Source of the DNA: Diorhabda sublineata
Lineage: Eukaryota; Arthropoda; Insecta; Coleoptera; Chrysomelidae
NCBI RefSeq assembly: GCF_026230105.1
Contig: NW_026614269.1
Location: 62,001-126,000 of the forward strand
Length of the DNA stretch: 64,000 bases
Reading direction: 5' to 3'
The notes under the pieces were generated by a model that was not told where the DNA came from, did not search any database, and was given only the letters and a program-made list of their open reading frames with translations. The position numbers and the translations under genes were made by a program. This document shows positions 27,253 through 40,549 of this stretch, in pieces; position 1 is the first letter of the stretch, and each line of letters starts with the position of its first letter.

Positions 27253-27399
27253 ACACAAAGTGACAGTTGGTTTCAATGGGCTTCAATGGATGTTATTCGA
27301 CGATATCTGACAGAGTTAGATGCGAACTCACTCAAATATATAAGAAATGTTGAAATTCGACTTCAAATGAGGAAGATAGACTTTGAAAATTTTCAATTA
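27253..27399 (+). repeat. Representative full-length 147-bp monomer
   Basis: A clean unit measured from the A of ACACAAAG at 27253 to the base before the same A at 27400, exactly 147 bp. It carries all landmarks of the family: TGACAGTTGG (the TGG version), two copies of TTCAATGG, the EcoRV hexamer GATATC, GATGCGAACTCACTC, TATATAAG, TTCGACTTCAAATGAGG, and GAAAATTTTC near the end. It is a useful reference because it has none of the common small deletions. Translated from its AGT GAC AGT TGG phase it has no stop codon over 49 codons. Confidence 0.95.
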
Positions 27400-28000
27400 A
27401 CACAAAGTGACAGTTGACTTCAATGGGCTTCAATGGATGTTATTCGACGATATCTGACAGTGTTAGATGCGAACTCACTCAAATATATAAGAAATGTTGA
27501 AATTCGACTTCAAATGAGGAAGATAGACTTTGAAAACTTTCAATTAACACAAAGTGACAGTTGACCTCAATGGGCTTCAATGGATGATATTCGACGATAT
27601 CTGACAAAGTTAGATGCGAACTCGCTAAAATATACAAGAAATGTTGAAGTTCGACTTCAAATGAGGAAGATAGACTTTGAAAATTTTCAATTAACACAAA
27701 GTGACAGTTGACTTCAATGGGCTTCAATGGATGTTATTCGACGATATCTGACAGTGTTAGATGCGAACTCACTCAAATATATAAGAAATGTTGAAATTCG
27801 ACTTCAAATGAGGAAGATAGACTTTGAAAATTTTCAATTAACACAAAGTGACAGTTGGTTTCAATGGGCTTCAATGGATGTTATTCGACGATATCTGACA
27901 GAGTTAGATCCGAACTCACTCAATATATAAGAAATGTTGAAATTCGACTTCAAATGAGGAAGATAGACTTTGAAAATTTTCAATTAACACAAAGTGACAG

Positions 28001-28477
28001 TTGACTTCAATGGGCTCAATGGATGTTAATCGACGATATCTGACAAAGTTAGATGCGAACTCACTCAAATATATAAGAAATGTTGAAATTCGACTTCAAA
28101 TGAGGAAGATAGACTTTGAAAATTTTCAATTAACACAAAGTGACAGTTGGCTTCAATGGGCTTCAATGGATGTTTTTCGAAGATATCTGAGAAAGTTAGA
28201 CGCAAACTCACTCAAATATATGAGAAATGTTGAAATTCGACTTCAAATGAGGAAGATAGACTTTGAAAATTTTCAATTAACACAAAGTGACAGTTGGCTT
28301 CAATGGGCTTCAATGGATGTTATTCGACGATATCTGACAGAGTTAGATGCGAACTCACTCAAATATATAAGAAATGTTGAAATTCGACTTCAAATGAGGA
28401 AGATAGACTTTGAAAATTTTCAATTAACACAAAGTGACAGTTGGCTTCAATGGGCTTCAATAGATGTTTTTCGATGA
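28001..28477 (+). other. Longest plus-strand open frame, satellite-derived, probably non-coding
   Basis: A 158-codon open frame made of three full 49-codon units and a partial one; it recurs with the same length at 30486-30962. Each unit reads MDV.RRYL, LDANSLKY, RNVEIRLQMRKIDFENF, QLTQSDSWLQWAS. It starts at an ATG inside a GGGCTCAATGG unit, with the base deletion itself deciding the frame, and ends at the TGA of a CGATGATATC short monomer. It is open only because these consecutive units carry TGG where most have TGA. I see no ribosome-binding or promoter context, splice structure or signal peptide specific to this copy. I recognise no protein domain. Read as a consequence of a repeat length divisible by three. 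Confidence 0.6.
28151..28170 (+). repeat. 10-bp direct repeat inside the monomer (representative)
   Basis: Bases 28151-28160 are CTTCAATGGG and 28161-28170 are CTTCAATGGA: a 10-bp tandem duplication differing only at the last base. It is present in most monomers; in TGACCTC units the first copy is CCTCAATGGG. The frequent one-base losses GGGCTCAATGG, GGGCTTCATGG and GGGATCAATGG all fall inside it, consistent with slippage between the two copies. Confidence 0.9.
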
Positions 28478-28820
28478 TATCTGACAGTTAGATGGGAACT
28501 CACTCAATATATAAGAAATGTTGAAATTCGACTTCAAATGAGGAAGATAGACTTTGAAAATTTTCAATTAACACAAAGTGACAGTAGACTTCAATGGCCT
28601 TCAATGGATGTTAATAGACGATATCTGACAAAGTTAGATGCGAACTCACTCAAATATATAAGAAATGTTGAAATTCGACTTCAAATGAGGAAGATAGACT
28701 TTGAAAATTTTCAATTAACACAAAGTGACAGTTGGCTTCAATGGGCTTCAATAGATGTTTTTCGATGATATCTGACAGTTAGATGGGAACTCACTCAATA
28801 TATAAGAAATGTTGAAATTC

Positions 28821-31305
28821 GACTTCAAATGAGGAAGATAGACTTTGAAAATTTTCAATTAACACAAAGTGACAGTTGACCTCAATGGGCTTCAATGGAT
28901 GATATTCGACGATATCTGACAAAGTTAGATGCGAACTCACTAAAATATACAAGAAATGTTGAACTTCGACTTCAAATGAGGAAGATAGACTTTGAAAATT
29001 TTCAATTAACACAAAGTGACAGTTGACCTCAATGGGCTTCAATGGATGATATTCGACGATATCTGACAAAGTTAGATGCGAACTCACTAAAATATACAAG
29101 AAATGTTGAAGTTCGACTTCAAATGAGGAAGATAGACTTTGAAAATTTTCAATTAACACAAAGTGACATTTGACTTCAATGGGCTTCAATGGATGTTATT
29201 CGACGATATCTGACAGTGTTAGATGCGAACTCACTCAAATATATAAGAAATGTTGAAATTCGACTTCAAATGAGGAAGATAGACTTTGAAAATTTTCAAT
29301 TAACTCAAAGTGACAGTTGGTTTCAATGGGCTTCAATGGATGTTATTCGACGATATCTGACAGAGTTAGATGCGAACTCACTCAAATATATAAGAAATGT
29401 TGAAATTCGACTTCAAATGAGGAAGATAGACTTTGAAAATTTTCAATTAACACAAAGTGACAGTTGGCTTCAATGGGCTTCAATAGATGTTTTTCGATGA
29501 TATCTGACAGTTAGATGGGAACTCACTCAATATATAAGAAATGTTGAAATTCGACTTCAAATGAGGAAGATAGACTTTGAAAATTTTCAATTAACACAAA
29601 GTGACAGTTGACTTCAATGGGCTCAATGGATGATATTCGACGATATCTGACAAAGTTAGATGCGAACTCACTAAAATATACAAGAAATGTTGAAGTTCGA
29701 CTTCAAATGAGGAAGATAGACTTTGAAAATTTTCAATTAACACAAAGTGACAGTTGACTTCAATGGGCTTCAATGGATGTTATTCGACGATATCTGACAG
29801 TGTTAGATGCGAACTCACTCAAATATATAAGAAATGTTGAAATTCGACTTCAAATGAGGAAGATAGACTTTGAAAATTTTCAATTAACACAAAGTGACAG
29901 TTGGTTTCAATGGGCTTCAATGGATGTTATTCGACGATATCTGACAGAGTTAGATGCGAACTCACTCAAATATATAAGAAATGTTGAAATTCGACTTCAA
30001 ATGAGGAAGATAGACTTTGAAAATTTTCAATTAACACAAAGTGACAGTTGACTTCAATGGGCTTCAATGGATGTTATTCGACGATATCTGACAGTGTTAG
30101 ATGCGAACTCACTCAAATATATAAGAAATGTTGAAATTCGACTTCAAATGAGGAAGATAGACTTTGAAAACTTTCAATTAACACAAAGTGACAGTTGACC
30201 TCAATGGGCTTCAATGGATGATATTCGACGATATCTGACAAAGTTAGATGCGAACTCGCTAAAATATACAAGAAATGTTGAAGTTCGACTTCAAATGAGG
30301 AAGATAGACTTTGAAAATTTTCAATTAACACAAAGTGACAGTTGGCTTCAATGGGCTTCAATAGATGTTTTTCGATGATATCTGACAGTTAGATCCGAAC
30401 TCACTCAATATATAAGAAATGTTGAAATTCGACTTCAAATGAGGAAGATAGACTTTGAAAATTTTCAATTAACACAAAGTGACAGTTGACTTCAATGGGC
30501 TCAATGGATGTTAATCGACGATATCTGACAAAGTTAGATGCGAACTCACTCAAATATATAAGAAATGTTGAAATTCGACTTCAAATGAGGAAGATAGACT
30601 TTGAAAATTTTCAATTAACACAAAGTGACAGTTGGCTTCAATGGGCTTCAATGGATGTTTTTCGAAGATATCTGAGAAAGTTAGACGCAAACTCACTCAA
30701 ATATATGAGAAATGTTGAAATTCGACTTCAAATGAGGAAGATAGACTTTGAAAATTTTCAATTAACACAAAGTGACAGTTGGCTTCAATGGGCTTCAATG
30801 GATGTTATTCGACGATATCTGACAGAGTTAGATGCGAACTCACTCAAATATATAAGAAATGTTGAAATTCGACTTCAAATGAGGAAGATAGACTTTGAAA
30901 ATTTTCAATTAACACAAAGTGACAGTTGGCTTCAATGGGCTTCAATAGATGTTTTTCGATGATATCTGACAGTTAGATGGGAACTCACTCAATATATAAG
31001 AAATGTTGAAATTCGACTTCAAATGAGGAAGATAGACTTTGAAAATTTTCAATTAACACAAAGTGACAGTAGACTTCAATGGCCTTCAATGGATGTTAAT
31101 AGACGATATCTGACAAAGTTAGATGCGAACTCACTCAAATATATAAGAAATGTTGAAATTCGACTTCAAATGAGGAAGATAGACTTTGAAAATTTTCAAT
31201 TAACACAAAGTGACAGTTGGCTTCAATGGGCTTCAATAGATGTTTTTCGATGATATCTGACAGTTAGATGGGAACTCACTCAATATATAAGAAATGTTGA
31301 AATTC
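28821..31305 (+). repeat. 18-monomer HOR, copy 2 (one monomer shorter)
   Basis: Second copy of the 26.19-28.82 kb block, about 2,485 bp long after loss of one monomer between about 30.36 and 30.48 kb. It is followed by a third, more rearranged partial copy (about 31.3-33.5 kb) that keeps the GAAAACTTTC variant (near 31773), a GATCCGAACTC short monomer and the TGGCC/GATGTTAATAGACG unit near 33125 but has lost several monomers. Confidence 0.8.
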
Positions 31306-34300
31306 GACTTCAAATGAGGAAGATAGACTTTGAAAATTTTCAATTAACACAAAGTGACAGTTGACCTCAATGGGCTTCAATGGATGATATTCGACGATAT
31401 CTGACAAAGTTAGATGCGAACTCGCTAAAATATACAAGAAATGTTGAAGTTCGACTTCAAATGAGGAAGATAGACTTTGAAAATTTTCAATTAACACAAA
31501 GTGACAGTTGACTTCAATGGGCTTCAATGGATGTTATTCGACGATATCTGACAGTGTTAGATGCGAACTCACTCAAATATATAAGAAATGTTGAAATTCG
31601 ACTTCAAATGAGGAAGATAGACTTTGAAAATTTTCAATTAACACAAAGTGACAGTTGGTTTCAATGGGCTTCAATGGATGTTATTCGACGATATCTGACA
31701 GAGTTAGATGCGAACTCACTCAAATATATAAGAAATGTTGAAATTCGACTTCAAATGTGGAAGATAGACTTTGAAAACTTTCAATTAACACAAAGTGACA
31801 GTTGACCTCAATGGGCTTCAATGGATGATATTCGACGATATCTGACAAAGTTAGATGCGAACTCGCTAAAATATACAAGAAATGTTGAAGTTCGACTTCA
31901 AATGAGGAAGATAGACTTTGAAAATTTTCAATTAACACAAAGTGACAGTTGGCTTCAATGAGCTTCAATAGATGTTTTTCGATGATATCTGACAGTTAGA
32001 TCCGAACTCACTCAATATATAAGAAATGTTGAGATTCGACTTCAAATGAGGAAGATAGACTTTGAAAATTTTCAATTAACACAAAGTGACAGTTGACTTC
32101 AATGGGCTCAATGGATGTTAATCGACGATATCTGACAAAGTTAGATGCGAACTCACTCAAATATATAAGAAATGTTGAAATTCGACTTCAAATGAGGAAG
32201 ATAGACTTTGAAAATTTTCAATTAACACAAAGTGACAGTTGGCTTCAATGGGCTTCAATAGATGTTTTTCGATGATATCTGACAGTTAGATGCGAACTCA
32301 CTCAATATAAAAGAAATGTTGAAATTCGACTTCAAATGAGGAAGATAGACTTTGAAAATTTTCAATTAACACAAAGTGACAGTTGACCTCAATGGGCTTC
32401 AATGGATGTTTTTCGAAGATATCTGAGAAAGTTAGACGCAAACTCACTCAAATATATGAGAAATGTTGAAATTCGACTTCAGATGAGGAAGATAGACTTT
32501 GAAAATTTTCAATTAACACAAAGTGACAGTTGGCTTCAATGGGCTTCAATGGATGTTATTCGACGATATCTGACAGAGATAGATGCGAACTCACTCAAAT
32601 ATATAAGAAATGTTGAAATTCGACTTCAAATGAGGAAGATAGACTTTGAAAATTTTCAATTAACACAAAGTGACAGTTGACCTCAATGGGCTTCAATGGA
32701 TGCTATTCGACGATATCTGACAAAGCTAGATGCGAACTCACTCAAATATATAAGAAATGTTAAAATTCGACTTCAAATGAGGAAGATAGACCTAGAAAAT
32801 TTTCAATTAACACAAAGTGACAGTTGATTTCATTGGGCTTCAATGGATGTTAATCGACGATATCTGACAATGTTAGATGCTAACTCACTCAAATATATAA
32901 GAAATGTTAAAATTCGACTTCAAATGAGGAAGATAGACTTAGAAAATTTTCAATTAACACAAAGTGACAGTTGACCTCAATGGGCTTCAATGGATGCTAT
33001 TCGACGATATCTGACAAAGTTAGATGCGAACTCACTAAAATATACAAGAAATGTTGAAGTTCGACTTCAAATGAGGAAGATAGACTTAGAAAATTTTCAA
33101 TTATCACAAAGTGACAGTTGACTTCAATGGCCTTCAATGGATGTTAATAGACGATATCTGACAAAGTTAGATGCGAACTCACTCAAATATATAAGAAATG
33201 TTGAAGTTCGACTTCAAATGAGGAAGATAGACTTTGAAAATTTTCAATTAACACAAAGTGACAGTTGGTTTCAATGGGCTTCAATGGATGTTATTCGACG
33301 ATATCTGACAGAGTTAGATGCGAACTCACTCAAATATATAAGAAATGTTGAAATTCGACTTCAAATGAGGAAGATAGACTTTGAAAATTTTCAATTAACA
33401 CAAAGTGACAGTTGGCTTCAATGGGCTTCAATAGATGTTTTTCGATGATATCTGACAGTTAGATGGGAACTCACTCAATATATAAGAAATGTTGAAATTC
33501 GACTTCAAATGAGGAAGATAGACTTTGAAAATTTTCAATTAACACAAAGTGACAGTTGACCTCAATGGGCTTCAATGGATGATATTCGACGATATCTGAC
33601 AAAGTTAGATGCGAACTCGCTAAAATATACAAGAAATGTTGAAGTTCGACTTCAAATGAGGAAGATAGACTTTGAAAATTTTCAATTAACACAAAGTGAC
33701 AGTTGGCTTCAATGGGCTTCAATAGATGTTTTTCGATGATATCTGACAGTTAGATGCGAACTCACTCAATATATAAGAAATGTTGAAATTCGACTTCAAA
33801 TGAGGAAGATAGACTTTGAAAATTTTCAATTAACACAAAGTGACAGTTGACTTCAATGGGCTCAATGGATGTTAATCGACGATATCTGACAAAGTTAGAT
33901 GCGAACTCACTCAATATATAAGAAATGTTGAAATTCGACTTCAAATGAGGAAGATAGACTTTGAAAATTTTCAATTAACACAAAGTGACAGTTGACTTCA
34001 ATGGGCTCAATGGATGTTAATCGACGATATCTGACAAAGTTAGAAGCGAACTTACTCAAATATATAAGAAATGTTGAAATTCGACTTCAAATGAGGAAGA
34101 TAGACTTTGAAAATTTTCAATTAACACAAAGTGACAGTTGACCTCAATGGGCTTCCATGGATGATATTCGACGATATCTGACAAATTTAGATTCGAACTC
34201 ACTAAAATATATAAGAAATGTTGTAATTCGACTTCAAATGAGGAAGATAGACTTGGAAAATTTTCAATTAACACAAAGTGACAGTTGACTTCAATGGGCG

Positions 34301-37300
34301 TCAATGGATGTTTTTCGATGATATCTGACAAAGTTAGATGCGAACGTACTCAAATATATAAGAAATGTTGAAATTCGACTTCAAATGAGGAAGATAGACT
34401 TTGAAAATTTTCAATTAACACAAAGTGACAGTTGACCTCAATGGGATTCAATGGATGTTATTCGACGATATTTGACAGAGTTAGATGCGATTTCACTCAT
34501 ATATAAAATATGTTGTAATTCGACTTCAAATGAGGAAGATAGACTTTGAAAATTTTCAATTAACACAAAGTGACAGTTGACCTCAATGGGCTTCAATGGA
34601 TGTTATTCGATGATATCTGACAGAGTTAGATGCGATTTCACTCAAATATATAAGATATGTTCAAATTCGACTTCAAATGAGGAAGATGGACTTTGAAAAT
34701 TTTCAATTATCACAAAAAGACAGTTGACCTCAATGGGCTTCATGGATGATATTCGACGATATCTGACAAAGTTAGATGCGAACACACTAAAATATATAAG
34801 AAATGTTGAAATTCGACTTCAAATGAGGAAGATAGACTTTGAAAATTTTCAATTAACACAAAGTGACAGTTGACCTCAATGGGCTTCAATGGATGATATT
34901 CGACGATATCTGACAAAGTTAGATGCGAACTTACTCAAATATATAAGAAATGTTGGAATTCGACTTCAAATGAGGAAGATAGACTTTGAAAATTTTCAAT
35001 TAACACAAAGTGACAGTTGACCTCAATGGGCTTCCATGGATGATATTCGACGATATCTGACAAATTTAGATGCGATCTCACTAAAATATATAAGAAATGT
35101 TGTAATTCGACTTCAAATGAGGAAGATAGACTTTGAAAATTTTCAATTAACACAAAGTGACAGTTGACTTCAATGGGCGTCAATGGATGTTTTTCGATGA
35201 TATCTGACAAAGTTAGATGCGAACGTACTCAAATATATAAGAAATGTTGAAATTCGACTTCAAATGAGGAAGATAGACTTTGAAAATTTTCAATTAACAC
35301 AAAGTGACAGTTGACCTCAATGGGATTCAATGGATGTTATTCGACGATATTTGACAGAGTTAGATGCGATTTCACTCATATATAAAATATGTTACAATTC
35401 GACTTCAAATGAGGAAGATAGACTTTGAAAATTTTCAATTAACACAAAGTGACAGTTGACCTCAATGGGCTTCAATGGATGTTATTCGATGATATCTGAC
35501 AGAGTTAGATGCGATTTCACTCAAATATATAAGATATGTTCAAATTCGACTTCAAATGAGGAAGATGGACTTTGAAAATTTTCAATTATCACGAAAAGAC
35601 AGTTGACCTCAATGGGCTTCATGGATGATATTCGACGATATCTGACAAAGTTAGATGCGAACTCACTAAAATATATAAGAAATGTTGTAATTCGACTTCA
35701 AATGAGGAAGATAGACTTTGAAAATTTTCAATTAACACAAAGTGACCGTTGACCTCAATGGGCTTCAATGGATGATATTCGACGATATCTGACAAAGTTA
35801 GATGCGAACTTACTCAAATATATAAGAAATGTTGAAATTCGACTTCAAATGAGGAAGATAGACTTTGAAAATTTTCAATTAACACAAAGTGATAGTTGAC
35901 TTCAATGGGCGTCAATGGATGTTTTTCGAAGATATCTGACAAAGTTAGATGCGAACTCACTCAAATATATAAGAAATGTTGAAGTTCGACTTCAAATGAG
36001 GAAGATAAACTTTGAAAATTTTCAATTATCACAAAGTGACAGTTGACCTCAATGGGCTTCAATGGATGTTATTCGATGATATCTGACAAAGTTAGATGCG
36101 AACGTACTCAAATATATAAGAAATGTTGAAATTCGACTTCAAATGAGGAAGATAGACTTTGAAAATTTTCAATTAACACAAAGTGACAGTTGGCTTCAAT
36201 GGGCTTCAATGGATGTTTTTCGAAGATGTCTGACAAAGTTAGACGCAAACTCACTCAAATATCTAAGAAATGTTGAAATTCGACTTCAAATGAGGAAGAT
36301 AGACTTTGAAAATTTTCAATTAACACAAAGTGACAGTTGGCTTCAATGGGCTTCAATGGATGTTTTTCGAAGATGTCTGACAAAGTTAGACGCAAACTCA
36401 CTCAAATATCTAAGAAATGTTGAAATTCGACTTCAAATGAGGAAGATAGACTTTGAAAATTTTCAATTATCACAAAGTGACAGTTGACCCCAATGGGCTT
36501 CATGGATGATATTCGACGATATCTGACAACGTTAGATGCGAACTCACTCAAATATATAAGAAATGTTGAAGTTCGACTTCAAATGAGGAGGATAAACTTT
36601 GAAAATTTTCAATTACACAAAGTGACAGTTGAACTCAATGGGCTTCAATGGATTTTATTCGATGATATCTGACAGAGTTAGATGCGAACTCACTAAAATA
36701 TATAAGAAATGTTGAAATTCGACTTCAAATGAGGAAGATAGACTTTGAAAATTTTCAATTAACACAAAGTGACAGTTGACCTCAATGGGCTTCAATGGAT
36801 GATATTCGACGATATCTGACAAAGTTAGATGCGAACTTACTCAAATATATAAGAAATGTTGAAGTTCGACTTCAAATGAGGAAGATAAACTTTGAAAATT
36901 TTCAATTATCACAAAGTGACAGTTGACCTCAATGGGCTTCAATGGATGTTATTCGATGATATCTGACAAAGTTAGATGCGAACGTACTCAAATATCTAAG
37001 AAATGTTGAAATTCGACTTCAAATGAGGAAGATAGACTTTGAAAATTTTCAATTAACACAAAGTGACAGTTGACCTCAATGGGCTTCAATGGATGATATT
37101 CGACGATATCTGACAAATTTAGATGCGAACTCACTAAAATATATAAGAAATGTTGTAATTCGACTTCAAATGAGGAAGATAGACTTTGAAAATTTTCAAT
37201 TAACACAAAGTGACAGTTGACTTCAATGGGCGTCAATGGATGTTTTTCGAAGATATCTGACAAAGTTAGATGCGAACTCACTCAAATATATAAGAAATGT

Positions 37301-40300
37301 TGAAGTTCGACTTCAAATGAGGAAGATAAACTTTGAAAATTTTCAATTATCACAAAGTGACAGTTGACCTCAATGGGCTTCAATGGATGTTATTCGATGA
37401 TATCTGACAAAGTTAGATGCGAACGTACTCAAATATATAAGAAATGTTGAAATTCGACTTCAAATGAGGAAGATAGACTTTGAAAATTTTCAATTAACAC
37501 AAAGTGACAGTTGACCTCAATGGGATTCAATGGATGTTATTCGACGATATTTGACAGAGTTAGATGCGATTTCACTCATATATAAAATATGTTGTAATTC
37601 GACTTCAAATGAGGAAGATAGACTTTGAAAATTTTCAATTAACACAAAGTGACAGTTGACCTCAATGGGCTTCAATGGATGTTATTCGATGATATCTGAC
37701 AGAGTTAGATGCGATTTCACTCAAATATATAAGATATGTTCAAATTCGACTTCAAATGAGGAAGATAAACTTTGAAAATTTTCAATTACACAAAGTGACA
37801 GTTGAACTCAATGGGCTTCAATGGATTTTATTCGATGATATCTGACAGAGTTAGATGCGAACTCACTAAAATATATAAGAAATGTTGAAATTCGACTTCA
37901 AATGAGGAAGATAGACTTTGAAAATTTTCAATTAACACAAAGTGACAGTTGACCTCAATGGGCTTCAATGGATGATATTCGACGATATCTGACAAATTTA
38001 GATGCGAACTCACTAAAATATATAAGATATGTTGTAATTCGACTTCAAATGAGGAAGATAGACTTTGAAAATTTTCAATTAACACAAAGTGACAGTTGAC
38101 TTCAATGGGCGTCAATGGATGTTTTTCGAAGATATCTGACAAAGTTAGATGCGAACTCACTCAAATATATAAGAAATGTTGAAGTTCGACTTCAAATGAG
38201 GAAGATAAACTTTGAAAATTTTCAATTATCACAAAGTGACTGTTGACCTCAATGGGCTTCAATGGATGATATTCGACGATATCTGACAAAGTTAGATGCG
38301 AACTTACTCAAATATATAAGAAATGTTGAAATTCGACTTCAAATGAAGAAGATAGACTTTGAAAATTTTCAATTAACACAAAGTGACCGTTGACCTCAAT
38401 GGGCTTCAATGGATGATATTCGACGATATCTGACAAAGTTAGATGCGAACTTACTCAAATATATGAGAAATGTTGAAATTCGACTTCAAATGAGGAAGAT
38501 AGACTTTGAAAATTTTCAATTAACACAAAGTGACAGTTGACCTCAATGGGCTTCAATGGATGATATTCGACGATATCTGACAAATTTAGATGCGAACTCA
38601 CTAAAATATATAAGAAATGTTGTAATTCGACTTCAAATGAGGAAGATAGACTTTGAAAATTTTCAATTAACACAAAGTGACAGTTGACTTCAATGGGCGT
38701 CAATGGATGTTTTTCGAAGATATCTGACAAAGTTAGATGCGAACTCACTCAAATACATAAGAAATGTTGAAGTTCGACTTCAAATGAGGAAGATAAACTT
38801 TGAAAATTTTCAATTATCACAAAATGACCGTTGACCTCAATGGGCTTCAATGGATGTTATTCGATGATATCTGACAAAGTTAGATGCGAACGTACTCAAA
38901 TATATAAGAAATGTTGAAATTCGACTTCAAATGAGGAAGATAGACTTTGAAAATTTTCAATTAACACAAAGTGACAGTTGACCTCAATGGGATCAATGGA
39001 TGTTATTCGACGATATCTGACAGAGTTAGATGCGATTTCACTCATATATAAAATATGTTGTAATTCGACTTCAAATGAGGAAGATAGACTTTGAAAATTT
39101 TCAATTAACACAAAGTGACAGTTGACCTCAATGGGCTTCAATGGATGTTATTCGATGATATCTGACAGAGTTAGATGCGATTTCACTCAAATATATAAGA
39201 TATGTTCAAATTCGACATCAAATGAGGAAGATGGACTTTGAAAATTTTCAATTATCACAAAAAGACAGTTGACCTCAATGGGCTTCATGGATGATATTCG
39301 ACGATATCTGACAAAGTTAGATGCGAACTCACTAAAATATATAAGAAATGTTGTAATTCGATTTCAAATGAGGAAGATCGACTTTGAAAATTTTCAATTA
39401 ACACAAAGTGACCGTTGACCTCATTGGGCTTCAATGGATGATATTCGACGATATCTGACAGAGTTAGATGCGAACTCACTCAAATATATAAGAAATGTTG
39501 AAATTCGACTTCAAATGAGGAAGATAGACTTTGAAAATTTTCAATTAACACAAAGTGACCGTTGACCTCAATGGGCTTCAATGGATGATATTCGACGATA
39601 TCTGACAAAGTTAGATGCGAACTTACTCAAATATATAAGAAATGTTGAAATTCGACTTCAAATGAGGAAGATAGACTTTGAAAATTTTCAATTAACACAA
39701 AGTGATAGTTGACTTCAATGGGCGTCAATGGATGTTTTTCGAAGATATCTGACAAAGTTAGATGCGAACTCACTCAAATATATAAGAAATGTTGAAGTTC
39801 GACTTCAAATGAGGAAGATAAACTTTGAAAATTTTCAATTATCACAAAGTGACAGTTGACCTCAATGGGCTTCAATGGATGTTATTCGATGATATCTGAC
39901 AAAGTTAGATGCGAACGTACTCAAATATCTAAGAAATGTTGAAATTCGACTTCAAATGAGGAAGATAGACTTTGAAAATTTTCAATTAACACAAAGTGAC
40001 AGTTGGCTTCAATGGGCTTCAATGGATGTTTTTCGAAGATGTCTGACAAAGTTAGACGCAAACTCACTCAAATATCTAAGAAATGTTGAAATTCGACTTT
40101 AAATGAGGAAGATAGACTTTGAAAATTTTCAATTATCACAAAGTGACAGTTGACCCCAATGGGCTTCATGGATGATATTCGACGATATCTGACAAAGTTA
40201 GATGCGAACTCACTCAAATATATAAGAAATGTTGAAGTTCGACTTCAAATGAGGAAGATAAACTTTGAAAATTTTCAATTACACAAAGTGACAGTTGACC

Positions 40301-40549
40301 TCAATGGGCTTCAATGGATGATATTCGACGATATCTGACAAAGTTAGATGCGAACTTACTCAAATATATAAGAAATGTTGAAGTTCGACTTCAAATGAGG
40401 AAGATAAACTTTGAAAATTGTCAATTATTACAAAGTGACAGTTGACCTCAATGGGCTTCAATGGATGTTATTCGATGATATCTGACAAAGTTAGATGCGA
40501 ACGTACTCAAATATCTAAGAAATGTTGAAATTCGACTTCAAATGAGGAA

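Larger units (their letters stand above)
26190..28820 (+). repeat. 18-monomer HOR, 2,634 bp, copy 1
   Basis: Units from about 26.19 kb match those 2,634 bp downstream, then 2,485 bp downstream after about 28.0 kb; the 149-bp change in offset is one monomer missing from copy 2. Shared rare features include AATTAACTCAAAG (near 26668 and 29302), TTGGTTTCAATGG, a GAAAACTTTC palindrome variant (near 27534 and 30168), and the ACAGTAGACTTCAATGGCC unit (near 28581 and 31066). The block contains the 158-codon plus-strand open frame. Confidence 0.8.
17000..34040 (+). repeat. Middle array domain
   Basis: Characterised by GACAGTGTTAGATG units (about 18.95-31.56 kb), frequent TGG instead of TGA, GATGTTTTTCGAAGATATCTGAG units with GACGCAAACTC, and 144-bp units containing CGATGATATCTGACAGTTAG. 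It contains the longest plus-strand open frames of the window. Its right edge is much sharper than its left: the last GGGCTCAATGGATGTTAATCG unit lies at about 33.99 kb and right-domain traits (GAACTTACTC, GTTGTAATTCG) begin immediately after. Confidence 0.7.

Noticed and set aside
28001..28477. 158-codon open frame as a real repeat-protein gene
   Set aside because: Open only across units carrying TGG; bounded by satellite variants; no gene context, and the same frame is broken by stops and 1-2 bp deletions in adjacent monomers.
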